In this document: piece by piece, positions 1-9,047 of the stretch
Numbering within the stretch: the stretch's first letter is position 1
Layout of the letters: each line of letters opens with the position of its first letter
NCBI GenBank assembly: GCA_019429465.1
Contig: JAHYIV010000004.1
Span: 1 to 64,000, forward strand
Source of the DNA: Desulfoarculaceae bacterium
GTDB lineage: Bacteria; Desulfobacterota; Desulfobulbia; Desulfobulbales; Desulfocapsaceae
DNA: 64,000 nt
Reading direction: 5' to 3'
Notes under the pieces: generated by a model
Told to the model about the DNA's origin: nothing
Database searches by the model: none
The model's input: only the letters and a program-made list of their open reading frames with translations
Made by a program: the position numbers and the translations under genes

Positions 1-14
1 TTATCAACTGTCAT
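1..14 (-). CDS. Start of a gene running off the left edge (partial)
   Basis: Only the first codons are inside the window: an ATG at 14..12 on the minus strand followed by codons for T, V and D. A GGGAG ribosome binding site lies about 5 bases upstream, and an extended -10 box (TGTTATAAT) covers 44-52. The spacing of promoter, RBS and start is right for a gene, but nothing can be said about the product. It could be chance. Confidence 0.3.
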
Positions 15-43
15 TCCGGCTCCCGTGTGTTTGTCTTGAATCC

Positions 44-52
44 ATTATAACA
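44..52 (-). promoter_or_regulatory. Extended -10 promoter reading leftwards
   Basis: On the minus strand the sequence is TG-T-TATAAT, a perfect -10 hexamer with the extended TGn motif; no good -35 box is seen 17 bases upstream (AAATCC). It would start transcription near position 37, about 23 bases before the partial gene at the left edge. Confidence 0.35.
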
Positions 53-380
53 CGGGTTTTAAAACCGGATTTTTTATCGTCAGGATGCCCTACATGAAGA
101 AATTATTTTTTGCACACGATCGACCTTGCTGGCGGTCGACATGAAGCCATCAGTCCACAACCAAAAGGCTTGTCGGACATATCGCACAGCATCCAGACAC
201 AGACTCTGGTTTTTGAAAAATCACACAAAAACAGTGTCAAGAACTTTTTTCAGCTCAGTGCATTTTTTTTGAGCTGGATAGTTACTAAACTTTCTCAGTT
301 TCACTGATTAAAACCCGCCCCATTCTTGTCGATTAGTCATGTTACGTAATCCCAAAAAAATAAACCAACTAAAGCCATTC
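53..380. other. Intergenic stretch with no gene seen
   Basis: I see no credible gene here. A short frame at 110-307 on the plus strand starts with TTG, has no ribosome binding site and no recognisable protein features. A 12-base palindrome (GGTTTTAAAACC) lies at about 54-66. Confidence 0.5.
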
Positions 381-407
381 ATCACAGCCCCAGGAGCTGA
401 TAGATCC
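381..407. repeat. Displaced copy of the 3' end of cobQ (left direct repeat)
   Basis: This 27-base segment matches 1241-1267, the stop codon and last codons of cobQ, at 26 of 27 positions in the same orientation. The two copies are 860 bases apart and bracket the lone membrane protein gene at 448-1098. This is the pattern left by integration into a gene end or by a partial duplication. Confidence 0.7.
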
Positions 408-447
408 AAAAATCACGGTCACCCATTCAACCGTTTTTCACCCGCGA

Positions 448-1098
448 CTACTCCCCTCTCGTTACCTGTCCCGTATTCTCCCTTTCGCCTTTGACATAAA
501 GTAACATCGCACATAAAAAGAAATAAGGTATGGCAAGCTCCATGGTCTCTTCAGTAATACATACTAAAATCGAGGAATTGGAATCGATGAGCTTGGCAAT
601 AATGGTAAAAATAATACCGTTCGCCGCGAGAAGTGCGGCTTTATTCCTCGTCTTTAAGGCCGCCAGAAAAAAATGAAAGTTCTTTTTCAAAAAAACAGCA
701 ATAAAACAGGCCAAGGGGAGAACAATCATGAGAACGATGATTTTTTCTTTTAACGGAACGATATCACTCAGATAAAAACGACTTTTCATAATTCCCATGG
801 TCGTGAAACGATCATTAAAATCAAGCTCGCGTAGTCCCATTGACAAAAATATTACTGCTGCCCCGACACCAAAGGTAATGCGTCCCTGCAGTTGCAGGAT
901 TATCGCTGCCGCAAAGGCTATACAATAACCGACCACAGAAAAGATCTGGATTGGGCTGCTTTCACTGGCAAGGAAGAACACAAGAGAATAATCCTGAAAA
1001 GAGCTTAAAACAATAATCAGGACAACTGTCAGATAAATAATTGAGAACGAACTTTCAAGTGGCGAGGCTTTACCCTTAATTGCTTTTTCTTGCTGCAC
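448..1098 (-). CDS. Integral membrane protein of unknown function
   Basis: 216 residues with about six hydrophobic segments (near residues 20-35, 42-72, 75-90, 120-140, 155-172 and 188-202) and a short charged C-terminal tail; no family recognised. I start it at a GTG (1098) because AAGGAG lies 7 bases upstream; the longest open frame starts at a TTG nine codons earlier that has no RBS. It lies downstream of the cobalamin operon on the same strand, but 143 bases separate it from cobQ. It sits between two copies of the cobQ gene end, so it may be a later arrival. Nothing in it suggests a cobalt transporter beyond being a membrane protein. Confidence 0.65.
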   Translation of the reverse strand: MQQEKAIKGKASPLESSFSIIYLTVVLIIVLSSFQDYSLVFFLASESSPIQIFSVVGYCIAFAAAIILQLQGRITFGVGAAVIFLSMGLRELDFNDRFTTMGIMKSRFYLSDIVPLKEKIIVLMIVLPLACFIAVFLKKNFHFFLAALKTRNKAALLAANGIIFTIIAKLIDSNSSILVCITEETMELAIPYFFLCAMLLYVKGERENTGQVTRGE

Positions 1099-1240
1099 TG
1101 TTTGTCTCCTTAATGCAATTATCAACCCAAGATGACGTGAAAATCGTCACTGTTTTCCTGCTGAGGAAGATTGGGGATAAACAGTTAAACACGTTATCCT
1201 GTCTATCCTCCCGGAAAGCAATGATCGACCAAAAATAATG

Positions 1241-1267
1241 ATCACAGCCCCAGAAGCTGATAGATCC
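1241..1267. repeat. Native 3' end of cobQ (right direct repeat)
   Basis: These bases hold the cobQ stop codon (1242-1244) and its last codons. A copy with one mismatch lies at 381-407. The pair could be an attL/attR-like footprint, since integrations often target the ends of genes and rebuild them, but no integrase gene lies between the copies. Confidence 0.65.
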
Positions 1268-3953
1268 GGTTCATATCCACACTGTCGCGGACGGTGGCGG
1301 CCAGGCGGTCGAAGGCGGGTTCCAGGTCATAGGGGGCTGGGATGCCGGGCAGCGGCATAAGTCCCTGGCGCTGGCGCAACCGGTTGATGAACCAGCGGCG
1401 GAAGGGGTCGGAATCAAAGATCCCGTGCAGGTAGCTGCCCCAGATCCGGCCGGAGGCATCTACGGCGCCGCAGCCTGTGCCGTCGGTGAAGGCCAGCGTT
1501 GGCGGCAGGTCGGTCTGCGACCGGCCGTGATGGATCTCGTAGCCATGCACCGGCTGGCCGGACTCCTGATGAACGCCGGACTGCCGGACCAGTTTTTTGT
1601 CGGCGGCCAGCACGGTGGTTATGGGCAGCAGCCCGAGCCCGTCGATCGTGCCCTGGTCGGACTCGATGGCCAGCGGATCTTCGATGGACCGACCCAGCAT
1701 CTGATAGCCGCCGCAGACCCCGATGATCTCGCAGCCCTCGGCAGCCAGCCTCTGGATGGCGTCGGCCAGACCGCAGGATCTGAGGGCCGCCAGATCGTGG
1801 ATCACGTTCTTGGAACCGGGCAGGATGATGGCCTGCGGATGCCCCAGATCCTCCGCCCGCTCCACCACCCTGAGATACACATCGGGCTCGGCGGCCAGGG
1901 GCTCGATATCGGTGAAATTGGAGATATGGGGCAGGCTGATCACGGCAATCTCCACATGATCGCCCGTGGGCCGGCCACTATCAAACACCCCTTCCTTGAA
2001 CGAGACCGAATCCTCCTCGGGGATGCCCAGATTCTTCAGGTAGGGCACCACCCCCAGCACCTCGCGGCCGGTATGACCGGTCACATAGTCGTGGGCCTCC
2101 TGCAGCAAAGAGGCCTGACCCCGGAAACGGTTGACCACAAAACCCGCCACCAGCGCCCGTTCCCACTCATTCAGCACCTCCATGGTGCCGACAAAGGAGG
2201 CATAGACCCCGCCCCGGTCGATATCGCCCACCAGCAGCACCGGGGCCTGGGCGTAGCGGGCCATCCCCATGTTGACGATATCGTGGCGCTTGAGATTGAC
2301 CTCGCCCGGCGAGCCCGCACCTTCCAGCAGGATCACATCGTAGTCGGCGGCCAGACTGTCATAGGAGGCGTGGGCCGCCTGCATGGCCGTTTCCTTGTAG
2401 CGGAGATAGGTCATCACATCCATGTTGCCCACGGACCGGCCGTGGACAATGACCTGACTGCCGGTATCGGAGTTGGGCTTGAGGAGCACCGGATTCATGC
2501 GCACGTCCGGGTCAAGGCGGGCGGCCTGGGCCTGCACCACCTGGGCCCTCCCCATCTCCAGCCCGTCACGGGTGACAAAGGAGTTGAGCGACATGTTCTG
2601 GGCCTTGAACGGGGCCACCCGCACCCCGTCCTGGAGCAGGATCCGGCACAGGGCGGCGGTCAGCACCGACTTTCCGGCATTGGAGGAGGTGCCCTGAAAC
2701 ATCAGGGGGCGCGCCTTTTTAGAAGCCGTTAAGAAATGAGCATCGTTTTTCTGCTCATTTCTTTTACGGATCCTTATGCCGCTTGCAGGAAACAGCCAAT
2801 CTTTCCCGGCTGTTTCCTGCAAGCGTCGTCTAGCAGATACCATACAAGAATTCAGTTTCACGGCTTGCGGCTGCAGAATCTCGGTCAGGGCGTCAAGCAG
2901 CCGCCTGTTTTCGGCGGCCGTGCGTACCGCAATCCTGAAATAGCTCCCATCGAGCCCGGTATAATTGGAGCAGGTGCGGATCATGATCCGACGCTCCAGC
3001 AGTCTGGCGGCAAGGATTGTGGCATCGCCGCCATCCCTCAGGCGCAGCAGCAGGTAATTGGCGGCGGAATCGAAGAGCTGCAGGGCCGGAAAGCATTGCA
3101 GGTCGCGCGCCAGATCCGTCCGCAGCTCCCGGCAAAGGGTCCGGGACTGTTCTGCATACTCCTGATCGGCCAGGGCCCTAACACCCACGGCCTGGGCCAG
3201 GGTGTTGACCGTCCACGGCGGCAGATGCTCGCGCAGCAGGCGGGCAATGGGGAGCGGAAAGATGCCGAAGCCCAGACGCAGACCGGGGATGGCGTAGAAC
3301 TTTGTCAGGGAATGGAGGGTCATGATGTTGTCGGCGGCAAGGGCGACGCTTTGACCACCCTCGACAAATTCAAGAAAGGCCTCGTCCACCAGAAACAGGG
3401 TGGCAGGATGTCTCCTGGCCAGTTGCACGATCTGCTCCGGATCAACCAGCGCCCCGGTGGGATTATTGGGGGAGCCGATCACCACCAACTCGCCGCCCGT
3501 CAGCATGGGCGCTAGCTCATGGGGCTGGAGCGTGAATCCACGCTCGGCTAAGAGCAGGAAGGGACGGACCGTCATCCCGGCCAGTTCCATCACCTTGGTA
3601 TAATCAATATAGGAGGGAGAAGGGATGAGGGCCTGGGCACAGCCAAGGAGTTTCGGCAGCTGATAGAGCAGCTCGGTGGTGCCGTTGGCCACCACCACCG
3701 ATTCCGCGGGCACCTGACAGCGCTCGGCAATGGCCTGCACCAGCTTGCTTGCGTAGGGGTCGGGATAATGCACCAGCGAGGACACCTCGGAACTGATGAG
3801 CGGACGCAGCCACTCCGGCGGCCCCAGGGGATTGATATTGGCGCTGAAATCAAGCAGACTGGCCACATCTATGCCCATGTCCCGGGCCAGGCCGTGGACA
3901 TTGCCGCCATGGCCGGTGAGACCTGATTGCGAAGGTGGTATCTCGCTCTTCAT
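1242..3953 (-). CDS. cobD/cobQ: Fused threonine-phosphate decarboxylase / cobyric acid synthase
   Basis: 903 residues with two cobalamin enzymes in one frame. Residues 1-365 are a PLP fold type I enzyme like CobD, which makes the aminopropanol phosphate linker: HGGN near 15-18, SPNNPTG at 161-167, Asp190, and the PLP lysine in HSLTKF (Lys218). Residues 418-903 are CobQ, the glutamine-dependent amidase of adenosylcobyrinate: P-loop GTSSNAGKS at 421-429, and a class I glutaminase part with its nucleophile in GVCGGYQ (about Cys746) and the GYEIHHG histidines. The linker, residues about 373-411, is encoded by a palindromic repeat (2721-2836) and is basic and low in complexity. CobQ has no start codon or RBS of its own before the Met of LMFQG, so it depends on the fusion. 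The ATG overlaps the cobS stop (ATGA). Confidence 0.93.
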   Translation of the reverse strand: MKSEIPPSQSGLTGHGGNVHGLARDMGIDVASLLDFSANINPLGPPEWLRPLISSEVSSLVHYPDPYASKLVQAIAERCQVPAESVVVANGTTELLYQLPKLLGCAQALIPSPSYIDYTKVMELAGMTVRPFLLLAERGFTLQPHELAPMLTGGELVVIGSPNNPTGALVDPEQIVQLARRHPATLFLVDEAFLEFVEGGQSVALAADNIMTLHSLTKFYAIPGLRLGFGIFPLPIARLLREHLPPWTVNTLAQAVGVRALADQEYAEQSRTLCRELRTDLARDLQCFPALQLFDSAANYLLLRLRDGGDATILAARLLERRIMIRTCSNYTGLDGSYFRIAVRTAAENRRLLDALTEILQPQAVKLNSCMVSARRRLQETAGKDWLFPASGIRIRKRNEQKNDAHFLTASKKARPLMFQGTSSNAGKSVLTAALCRILLQDGVRVAPFKAQNMSLNSFVTRDGLEMGRAQVVQAQAARLDPDVRMNPVLLKPNSDTGSQVIVHGRSVGNMDVMTYLRYKETAMQAAHASYDSLAADYDVILLEGAGSPGEVNLKRHDIVNMGMARYAQAPVLLVGDIDRGGVYASFVGTMEVLNEWERALVAGFVVNRFRGQASLLQEAHDYVTGHTGREVLGVVPYLKNLGIPEEDSVSFKEGVFDSGRPTGDHVEIAVISLPHISNFTDIEPLAAEPDVYLRVVERAEDLGHPQAIILPGSKNVIHDLAALRSCGLADAIQRLAAEGCEIIGVCGGYQMLGRSIEDPLAIESDQGTIDGLGLLPITTVLAADKKLVRQSGVHQESGQPVHGYEIHHGRSQTDLPPTLAFTDGTGCGAVDASGRIWGSYLHGIFDSDPFRRWFINRLRQRQGLMPLPGIPAPYDLEPAFDRLAATVRDSVDMNRIYQLLGL
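2721..2836. repeat. Palindromic repeat, copy 1, inside cobD/cobQ
   Basis: Two consecutive hairpins: AGAAATGAGCA paired with TGCTCATTTCT (about 2732-2762), then a perfect 17-base stem (2781-2797 with 2808-2824) around a 10-base loop. The order, spacer (TCCTTATGCCGC) and flanks match the reverse complement of 6501-6613, while the stems differ by paired changes. Here it is read through in frame as the protein linker. The outer ends (GAAGCCGTTA, TACGGATCC) resemble those of the other copies. Confidence 0.85.
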
Positions 3954-4771
3954 GGGGTGTTGATTCCCAGGGTCCCGAAGGTCATGGCCACGGCCACCAT
4001 CATCTCGGTGAGTTCACAGACCGCGCCCAGGGTGTCGCCGGTGGCCCCGCCGATCTTGTTCCGGCACCAGAGTGAAAAGAGGAACACTGTGAGAGCGACG
4101 GCGGCCAGGACGGGCAGAACCAGGCGCCATCCGCCCCAGGCGAGGACGGCCGTCAGCAGGACCAGGGCCCACAGCGCGGCCCAGCGGCTTGACGGCGAGT
4201 AAAAAAGCCGTCCCAGTCCCTCGCCCTCGCGGGCGTAAGGCAGGCAGGCCATGGTCAGGACGATGGCGCAGCGACCGGCCAGGGGCATAACGATGAGGGT
4301 GGCAATCAGGATCGGAGCCCCAAGGGTAGCAAGGGAAGAGAGGGCCGCGAATTTGCCCAGGATCACCAGGACAAGGGCGATCACGCCCATGGCCCCGGTG
4401 TGGCTGTCGCGCATGATCTCGAGGATACGTTCCCGGGGACGGGCGCTGAGCAGACCGTCCCCGCTGTCGGCCAGACCGTCCAGATGCAGGCAGCCGGAGG
4501 CCGCGGCCAGCAGGACAATGGCGGCCATGGCCACAACCGGCGGCGGGAAGAAGGGCATGAGGCAGGAGATGAGTACGGCGCCGGTCAGACCGATCAGCAG
4601 CCCGATCACCGGGAACCAGACCAGACTCGCCGCGAAAAACCTCCCATCCTGCTCACAACGCCAGGTAAGCGGCACAATTGTCAGAAAACGGAGGGCCGCC
4701 AGAAAGCTTGCCAGCGGGAACCTGAGCCCCTCCGGCAGCCACGGCTGTCTCTCTTTCTGCGACTCAGTCAT
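3950..4771 (-). CDS. cobS: Adenosylcobinamide-GDP ribazoletransferase
   Basis: 273 residues, usual length for CobS, the membrane enzyme that joins adenosylcobinamide-GDP to alpha-ribazole(-phosphate) in the last steps of B12 assembly. The signature [11 protein letters not shown] lies at residues 96-106, followed by RDSHTGAMG, and the protein has six to seven hydrophobic segments. Its stop overlaps the cobD/cobQ start by the ATGA arrangement, and its own ATG comes 3 bases after the cobT stop, so the genes are surely one transcript with coupled translation. Confidence 0.95.
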   Translation of the reverse strand: MTESQKERQPWLPEGLRFPLASFLAALRFLTIVPLTWRCEQDGRFFAASLVWFPVIGLLIGLTGAVLISCLMPFFPPPVVAMAAIVLLAAASGCLHLDGLADSGDGLLSARPRERILEIMRDSHTGAMGVIALVLVILGKFAALSSLATLGAPILIATLIVMPLAGRCAIVLTMACLPYAREGEGLGRLFYSPSSRWAALWALVLLTAVLAWGGWRLVLPVLAAVALTVFLFSLWCRNKIGGATGDTLGAVCELTEMMVAVAMTFGTLGINTP

Positions 4772-4774
4772 TAC

Positions 4775-5839
4775 TTACTTATCAGCCCCGGCCACCGCGG
4801 CCTCGGCAAAGGTCGCCACCTCGGTGAGCACCGCCACGGCGGCCTCCACCAGATTCATGGCCAGGGCCGCGCCGGTGCCCTCGCCCAGGCGCATGTTCAG
4901 ATCGAGCAGGGGTTTCATGCCCAGCTTCTCATGCATGGCGGTGTGGCCCGGCTCCATGGAGCGATGGGCGCAGATGATATAATCCCGGACAATGGGCTCG
5001 ATGGCACAGGCAATCAGGGCCCCGGCGGTGGAGATAAAGCCGTCGACAATAACCGGCTTCTGGTTGGCGGCCGCCCCCAGGATCAGCCCGGCGATGCCGC
5101 CGATCTCGAAACCGCCCACCTTGGCCAGGACATCGAGGCCGTTTTTGGCGTCGGGCATGTTCACGGCCAGGGCCTTGATGATCACCTCGGTCTTATGAGT
5201 CAACTGGGCGTCATCCAGACCGGTGCCCCGGCCGGTGAGCTCAGCCACCGACTTGCCGGTGAACACGGCGGCAATGGCCGTGGACGGGGTGGTATTGCCG
5301 ATGCCCATGTCGCCGGTGCCGAAGACATCGATGCGACCGGCCAGCTCATTGGCGATATCAATCCCCGCCTCCACCGCCATCTGGGCCATGGTCCGGCTCA
5401 TGGCCGGGCCGACGGCGATATTGCCGGTGCCCATGCCTATTTTTTTATTGATGATCTTGCCCTGCTCGGCCAGCCCGCGCAGGTCGGCTGCCACCCCCAT
5501 GTCCACCACGATCACTTCCGATCCGGCCTGCCGGGCCAGGGCATTGATCCCCGCCCCGCCATTGACGAAGTTATAAACCATCTGCGGCGTCACCTCGGAG
5601 GGAAACTTGCTCACCCCCTCCGCCACCACCCCGTGATCCCCGGCCATCACCACCACGGCCTTCCTCTTGACCGCCGGCGTCATGGAACGGGTCATCCCGG
5701 CCAGATCAACGGCCAGGTCCATGAGATCCCCCAGGGCCCAATGGGGCAGGGCCAGTTGGTCAAGGCGTTCCTTGGCACGCTCTCGGGAGATACTGTCTTG
5801 CGGATATATTTTTTGCAGGGTTTGTTCTAAAAGGCTCAT
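4775..5839 (-). CDS. cobT: Nicotinate-nucleotide-dimethylbenzimidazole phosphoribosyltransferase
   Basis: 354 residues, the family's normal length. CobT transfers phosphoribose from nicotinate mononucleotide to the lower base to give alpha-ribazole phosphate. Visible family marks are the VVMAGDHGVV segment, GTGDMGIGNTT, and near the end the RLGEGTGA motif, whose Glu (about 320) fits the catalytic glutamate of the Salmonella enzyme. The N-terminal KIYPQDS.. LDQLALP is also typical. No clear ribosome binding site precedes the ATG: the 90 bases between it and cobU are AT-rich, unlike the tight junctions in the rest of the operon. Confidence 0.95.
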   Translation of the reverse strand: MSLLEQTLQKIYPQDSISRERAKERLDQLALPHWALGDLMDLAVDLAGMTRSMTPAVKRKAVVVMAGDHGVVAEGVSKFPSEVTPQMVYNFVNGGAGINALARQAGSEVIVVDMGVAADLRGLAEQGKIINKKIGMGTGNIAVGPAMSRTMAQMAVEAGIDIANELAGRIDVFGTGDMGIGNTTPSTAIAAVFTGKSVAELTGRGTGLDDAQLTHKTEVIIKALAVNMPDAKNGLDVLAKVGGFEIGGIAGLILGAAANQKPVIVDGFISTAGALIACAIEPIVRDYIICAHRSMEPGHTAMHEKLGMKPLLDLNMRLGEGTGAALAMNLVEAAVAVLTEVATFAEAAVAGADK

Positions 5840-5932
5840 AATTTAAAAGACTAAAGGTTGAAGGTTTGTAAAATTATAAAAATTGCGTAAAATTGAAAAG
5901 AAACGATGAATTTCAAAGGTAATTTCTCTATA

Positions 5933-6469
5933 TCATTTCAGGCGCAGCGGGATCCCGCAACTGACGAGGTACACCTCAGACGCGGCCGCCGCCATCATCC
6001 GGTTGCAGCGGCCCACCAGATCCCGGTACAGCCGGGCCGAAGGGTTGTCGGGGACGATCCCCATCCCCACCTCATTGGTGACGCAGATCACCGCTCCCTG
6101 ATGGACGGCTGCCGCCCGGGTCAGGAGATCACACTGTCGGCGCATCTCAGCGTCCGAGAACAATTTTCCAGTTTGTTCGCCATGATACAGAAGATTGTTC
6201 ACCCAAAGGGTGAGGCAATCAATCAGGCAGACGGCATCGTCCTGATGCACCCGGAGGACGGCGGCAACATCCGTCTGCTCCTCAACGGTCTGCCACTCCG
6301 CTCCCACACGCTCCTCGCGATGGCGGGCAATGCGCTCATCCATCTCGGAATCCACAACCGGACAGGTGGCGATAAAACAGCGCGGCCCGGGCAGCGACTG
6401 CGCCAGCTGCAGCGCGTAATCACTCTTGCCGCTTCTGGCCCCGCCCGTCACCAGGATCAGTCTGCCCAT
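5933..6469 (-). CDS. cobU: Adenosylcobinamide kinase / guanylyltransferase
   Basis: 178 residues, matching CobU, which phosphorylates adenosylcobinamide and then activates it with GMP from GTP. The P-loop GGARSGKS is at residues 9-16; the histidine of IARHREER (about His50) is in the place of the guanylylated His of Salmonella CobU; LIDCLTLW and the late GMGIVPDNPSAR also fit. The ATG at 6469 follows GGGAGGACGAGG. A palindromic repeat copy (6501-6613) separates it from cobC. Confidence 0.95.
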   Translation of the reverse strand: MGRLILVTGGARSGKSDYALQLAQSLPGPRCFIATCPVVDSEMDERIARHREERVGAEWQTVEEQTDVAAVLRVHQDDAVCLIDCLTLWVNNLLYHGEQTGKLFSDAEMRRQCDLLTRAAAVHQGAVICVTNEVGMGIVPDNPSARLYRDLVGRCNRMMAAAASEVYLVSCGIPLRLK

Positions 6470-6500
6470 TAGCCTCGTCCTCCCAAATCATATATTATCT

Positions 6501-6613
6501 GCCAGACGCCGCTCACAGAAACAGCCGGAAGGAATTGGCTGTTTCTGTAAAGCGGCATAAGGAGGCTTAACCGAATGAGCGGAAAAGCACACTCATTCGC
6601 TAACGCCTCCTAA
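6501..6613. repeat. Palindromic repeat, copy 2, at the cobC/cobU junction
   Basis: In reverse complement it matches copy 1 in layout and much of its sequence. Hairpins: ACAGAAACAGCC (6515-6526) with GGCTGTTTCTGT (6537-6548), inside GCCGC...GCGGC; and GAATGAG (6573-6579) with CTCATTC (6592-6598), inside GGAGGC (6561-6566)...GCCTCC (6605-6610). The copy overlaps the last seven codons, stop included, of cobC. Between the genes its folded RNA could affect cobU expression or mRNA decay. Confidence 0.85.
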
Positions 6614-7180
6614 GTTGAAACCGGTCAGCACCCCGCCCCCGCTATAGAGTTCAAGGGTGCTGTAATGACCCTTGGCCACCTGAAAGAGGAGATAATTTTG
6701 CCGGGACAGGCCAAGCAACCCGCAAATCAGAGAGCGGATCACTCCGCCATGGGCAACAAGAAGCATGGATTTGTCATCCGCGGTCAGCAGCCGATATTTG
6801 ACTGATTCCATCCGGTCGGTGAATGCGGCTGTCGTTTCGCCATCGGGGAAACAGAAATCATCATTCCCCTGCGCCCACTCCTGCACCAACTCCGGGTCCT
6901 GCGCCTCAATCTCGGCAAAGCTCTTCCCTTCCCAGCGCCCGAAATCAATCTCCCGCAGGTCAGGGTCAAGTTGCACCGGCAGACCCAACTCCAGCAGGTG
7001 GGCGGACTGGGTGCAGCGCAGCATGGGGCTTGCCAACAGTCCATCGATCTGCATCGCCGCCAGTCCTGGCCGCAAACCCTGAATCTGGGCGATGCCCTCC
7101 TCGGAGAGGGGGACATCGCTTGACCCGACATAGCGGCCAGAAAGGCCGGTCCGGCCATGACGGAGCAGAATCAGCCGCAT
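6593..7180 (-). CDS. cobC: Alpha-ribazole phosphatase, histidine phosphatase family
   Basis: 195 residues. Phosphoglycerate-mutase-like fold: the LLRHGRT motif places the phosphohistidine at His8, the second catalytic histidine is in LLVAHGGVIR, and ReiDFGrWEGK is the usual middle block. In this operon it most probably removes phosphate from alpha-ribazole phosphate or adenosylcobalamin phosphate. The start overlaps the cbiH end by 10 bases. The C-terminal tail LGGVSE and the stop codon fall inside the palindromic repeat at 6501-6613, so the natural end was probably replaced by the element. Confidence 0.88.
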   Translation of the reverse strand: MRLILLRHGRTGLSGRYVGSSDVPLSEEGIAQIQGLRPGLAAMQIDGLLASPMLRCTQSAHLLELGLPVQLDPDLREIDFGRWEGKSFAEIEAQDPELVQEWAQGNDDFCFPDGETTAAFTDRMESVKYRLLTADDKSMLLVAHGGVIRSLICGLLGLSRQNYLLFQVAKGHYSTLELYSGGGVLTGFNLGGVSE

Positions 7181-7935
7181 GAACAGCCCTTGTCCTTATC
7201 CAGTTGATATTTGCCGGCATAGCCGCGGGGGGTGATCATGTGACCGTTCCAGACAAAAGTGCTGGCATTGCCGATGATGACCGTGGACTGCATGCCGATA
7301 TCGGCATCAAGCATGGCACCGAGGGTGGTGAGGGTAATGACCTCGTCTTCGCGGGTGGCGGCGGTGACAATGCCCACCGGCGTCGTGCTCGGCCGATGCC
7401 GGTGGATAATCTCCCTGGCCCGCACTATATTCTCCGTCCGCTTCTTCGATTTGGGATTATAGAGGGCAATGACAAAATCAGCCATGGCCGCACCATCCAG
7501 ACGTTTTGCAATCACCTCCCACGGGGTGAGCAGATCAGAGAGGCTGATGGCCGCGAAATCGTGCATCAGCGGCGCCCCGAGCCTGGCCGCGCAGCCGTTG
7601 ATCGCGGCAATGCCGGGGATTACCTCGATGGCAAGCCGGCTCTCCCGCTGCGCCGCCATCTCAAAGACCAGACCGGCCATGGCATAGATACCGGGATCAC
7701 CGCCGGAGACCAGGGCCACCCGCTTGCCAGACTGGGCCAGATCGAGGGCCTTGGCGCAGCGATCCACCTCCTGCATCATGGTCGAAGAGAGAACCTCCTT
7801 GCCCGCCAGCAGTTCCGGAATCAGATCAAGATAGGTGCGATAGCCGACCACCACATCGGCCGCGGCAATGGCCTTGCCGGCCGCAGGGGTCAGGTGATCA
7901 AGCCCCCCCGGTCCGGTGCCGACCACACTGATCAT
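7171..7935 (-). CDS. cbiH: Precorrin-3B / cobalt-factor III C17-methyltransferase
   Basis: 254 residues from the ATG at 7935, which overlaps the cbiG stop (ATGA); a longer open frame reaches 8007 but adds only residues antiparallel to family expectation. It is a SAM-dependent tetrapyrrole methylase: VGTGPGGLDHLTPAA at the N-terminus, VSGGDPGIYAMAG, and GIAAINGCAARLGAPLMHDFAAISLSD-type block in the middle. It performs C17 methylation and ring contraction of the corrin precursor, and with cbiG indicates the oxygen-independent pathway. The extreme C-terminus is KGCSCG, two cysteines that could bind a metal or be incidental. Confidence 0.93.
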   Translation of the reverse strand: MISVVGTGPGGLDHLTPAAGKAIAAADVVVGYRTYLDLIPELLAGKEVLSSTMMQEVDRCAKALDLAQSGKRVALVSGGDPGIYAMAGLVFEMAAQRESRLAIEVIPGIAAINGCAARLGAPLMHDFAAISLSDLLTPWEVIAKRLDGAAMADFVIALYNPKSKKRTENIVRAREIIHRHRPSTTPVGIVTAATREDEVITLTTLGAMLDADIGMQSTVIIGNASTFVWNGHMITPRGYAGKYQLDKDKGCSCG

Positions 7936-8963
7936 CGCTTGCTGAGCGGGGCCTGCACCATGTCCGTCAATTTCTTTTCGGACACCGCCGCAGTTACATC
8001 CTTCCATTTTATTTTCCTTACAATAAGTTGACCAAGTTGTCCCGGGGTCGTGTCATCGCCTGCCGCCAGCATGGCCGCAGGCTCGGCGACACCCCTGGCC
8101 CCGGTTGCGGCCATTACCGCCGCCGATGGAGATATTCCCTCAACACGGTTGAGTTCATCTTTTGAATAAAAACGGATGGGCAGATTATTGTCGCGCGCAA
8201 ACTGGAGCAGTCCGGCCTCATCCGCCTTCAGATCAATGCTGGCAATCCCGGCAATGGCGGAGCGCTCCAATCGGTATTGGGCGCACAGCTCCGATACCGC
8301 CTGCTCAAAATCGGTAGCGGTAGTCCCCCTGTTGCATCCCAACCCCAGATAGAGATTACAGGGACAGAGCACCAGGGCGTCAGGGTGTTCAAGGGGATCG
8401 TAGGCCCAATGGGAAAGGATAATATCCGCCAGGGCTGGTTCGGTCACCACCCTGAAATCAGCGGGAAGACGGTCGCAGGTAACGCTTGAAAAAAAGCTCA
8501 CCTCGCCCTCATTGACCAGTTTTGCCGAAATTCCGGTCAGACGCTGCGGATTCTGCACCCGCAGATTGTTTTCCGCGGCCCAAAGATCAAGCGGTGTGTG
8601 GCCGGTCACATCCGAGGCGGTGGTGATCACCGCCGCCCCTCCGGTGATCGCGGCCACCTTCCGGGCCAGTCCGTTACCGCCGCCAAGATGGCCAGACAGC
8701 AGGCTGATAACGAACTGCCCCTTTTCATCAAGGACTACTACGCAGGGGTCAGTTTTTTTATCCCGGCACAGGGGGGCAATGGCCCGGACCACGATACCGG
8801 TGGCCATAACACAGATCAGACCGTCGAAGCACGCCCAGAGGCTCCGTATGGTTGCAACGACCCCACCACTAAGTTCGCAGCTCTCACAACCCTCAAGAAC
8901 GCCGGCAATCCTGGCAGCCAGCTCTCTGCCCTCATTTGTCAGGGCAATAACCGCTGTTTTCAC
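7932..8963 (-). CDS. cbiG: Cobalt-precorrin-5A hydrolase
   Basis: 343 residues. CbiG opens the lactone ring of cobalt-precorrin-5A, releasing acetaldehyde, in the anaerobic B12 route. The N-terminal half shows the family segments VCVMATGIVVRAIAP-like, DPCVVVLDE and SLLSGHLGGGN; the C-terminal half has GLGCNRGT and the later FYSKDELNRVEG. The start is GTG at 8963 behind AGGAAAAAGG. This is the first gene of the leftward operon; no cobalamin riboswitch is recognisable in the 500 bases before it, where a palindromic repeat sits instead. Confidence 0.93.
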   Translation of the reverse strand: MKTAVIALTNEGRELAARIAGVLEGCESCELSGGVVATIRSLWACFDGLICVMATGIVVRAIAPLCRDKKTDPCVVVLDEKGQFVISLLSGHLGGGNGLARKVAAITGGAAVITTASDVTGHTPLDLWAAENNLRVQNPQRLTGISAKLVNEGEVSFFSSVTCDRLPADFRVVTEPALADIILSHWAYDPLEHPDALVLCPCNLYLGLGCNRGTTATDFEQAVSELCAQYRLERSAIAGIASIDLKADEAGLLQFARDNNLPIRFYSKDELNRVEGISPSAAVMAATGARGVAEPAAMLAAGDDTTPGQLGQLIVRKIKWKDVTAAVSEKKLTDMVQAPLSKR

Positions 8964-9047
8964 ACCTTTTTCCTGCTCAGCTGCTGATTCATGCCAAAAA
9001 CTTCCTTTTTGAGAAGGTCCATACCGGAAATGACGGCATCAAAACGC

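Noticed and set aside
1425-2732. Long plus-strand frame of 435 codons opposite cobQ
   Set aside because: Antisense shadow of a GC-rich gene; His/Gly/Gln-rich composition, no RBS, and the minus strand has clear CobQ motifs.
4400-5830. Plus-strand frame of 476 codons opposite cobS/cobT
   Set aside because: Shadow of cobT in another frame with biased composition; CobT and CobS motifs are on the other strand.
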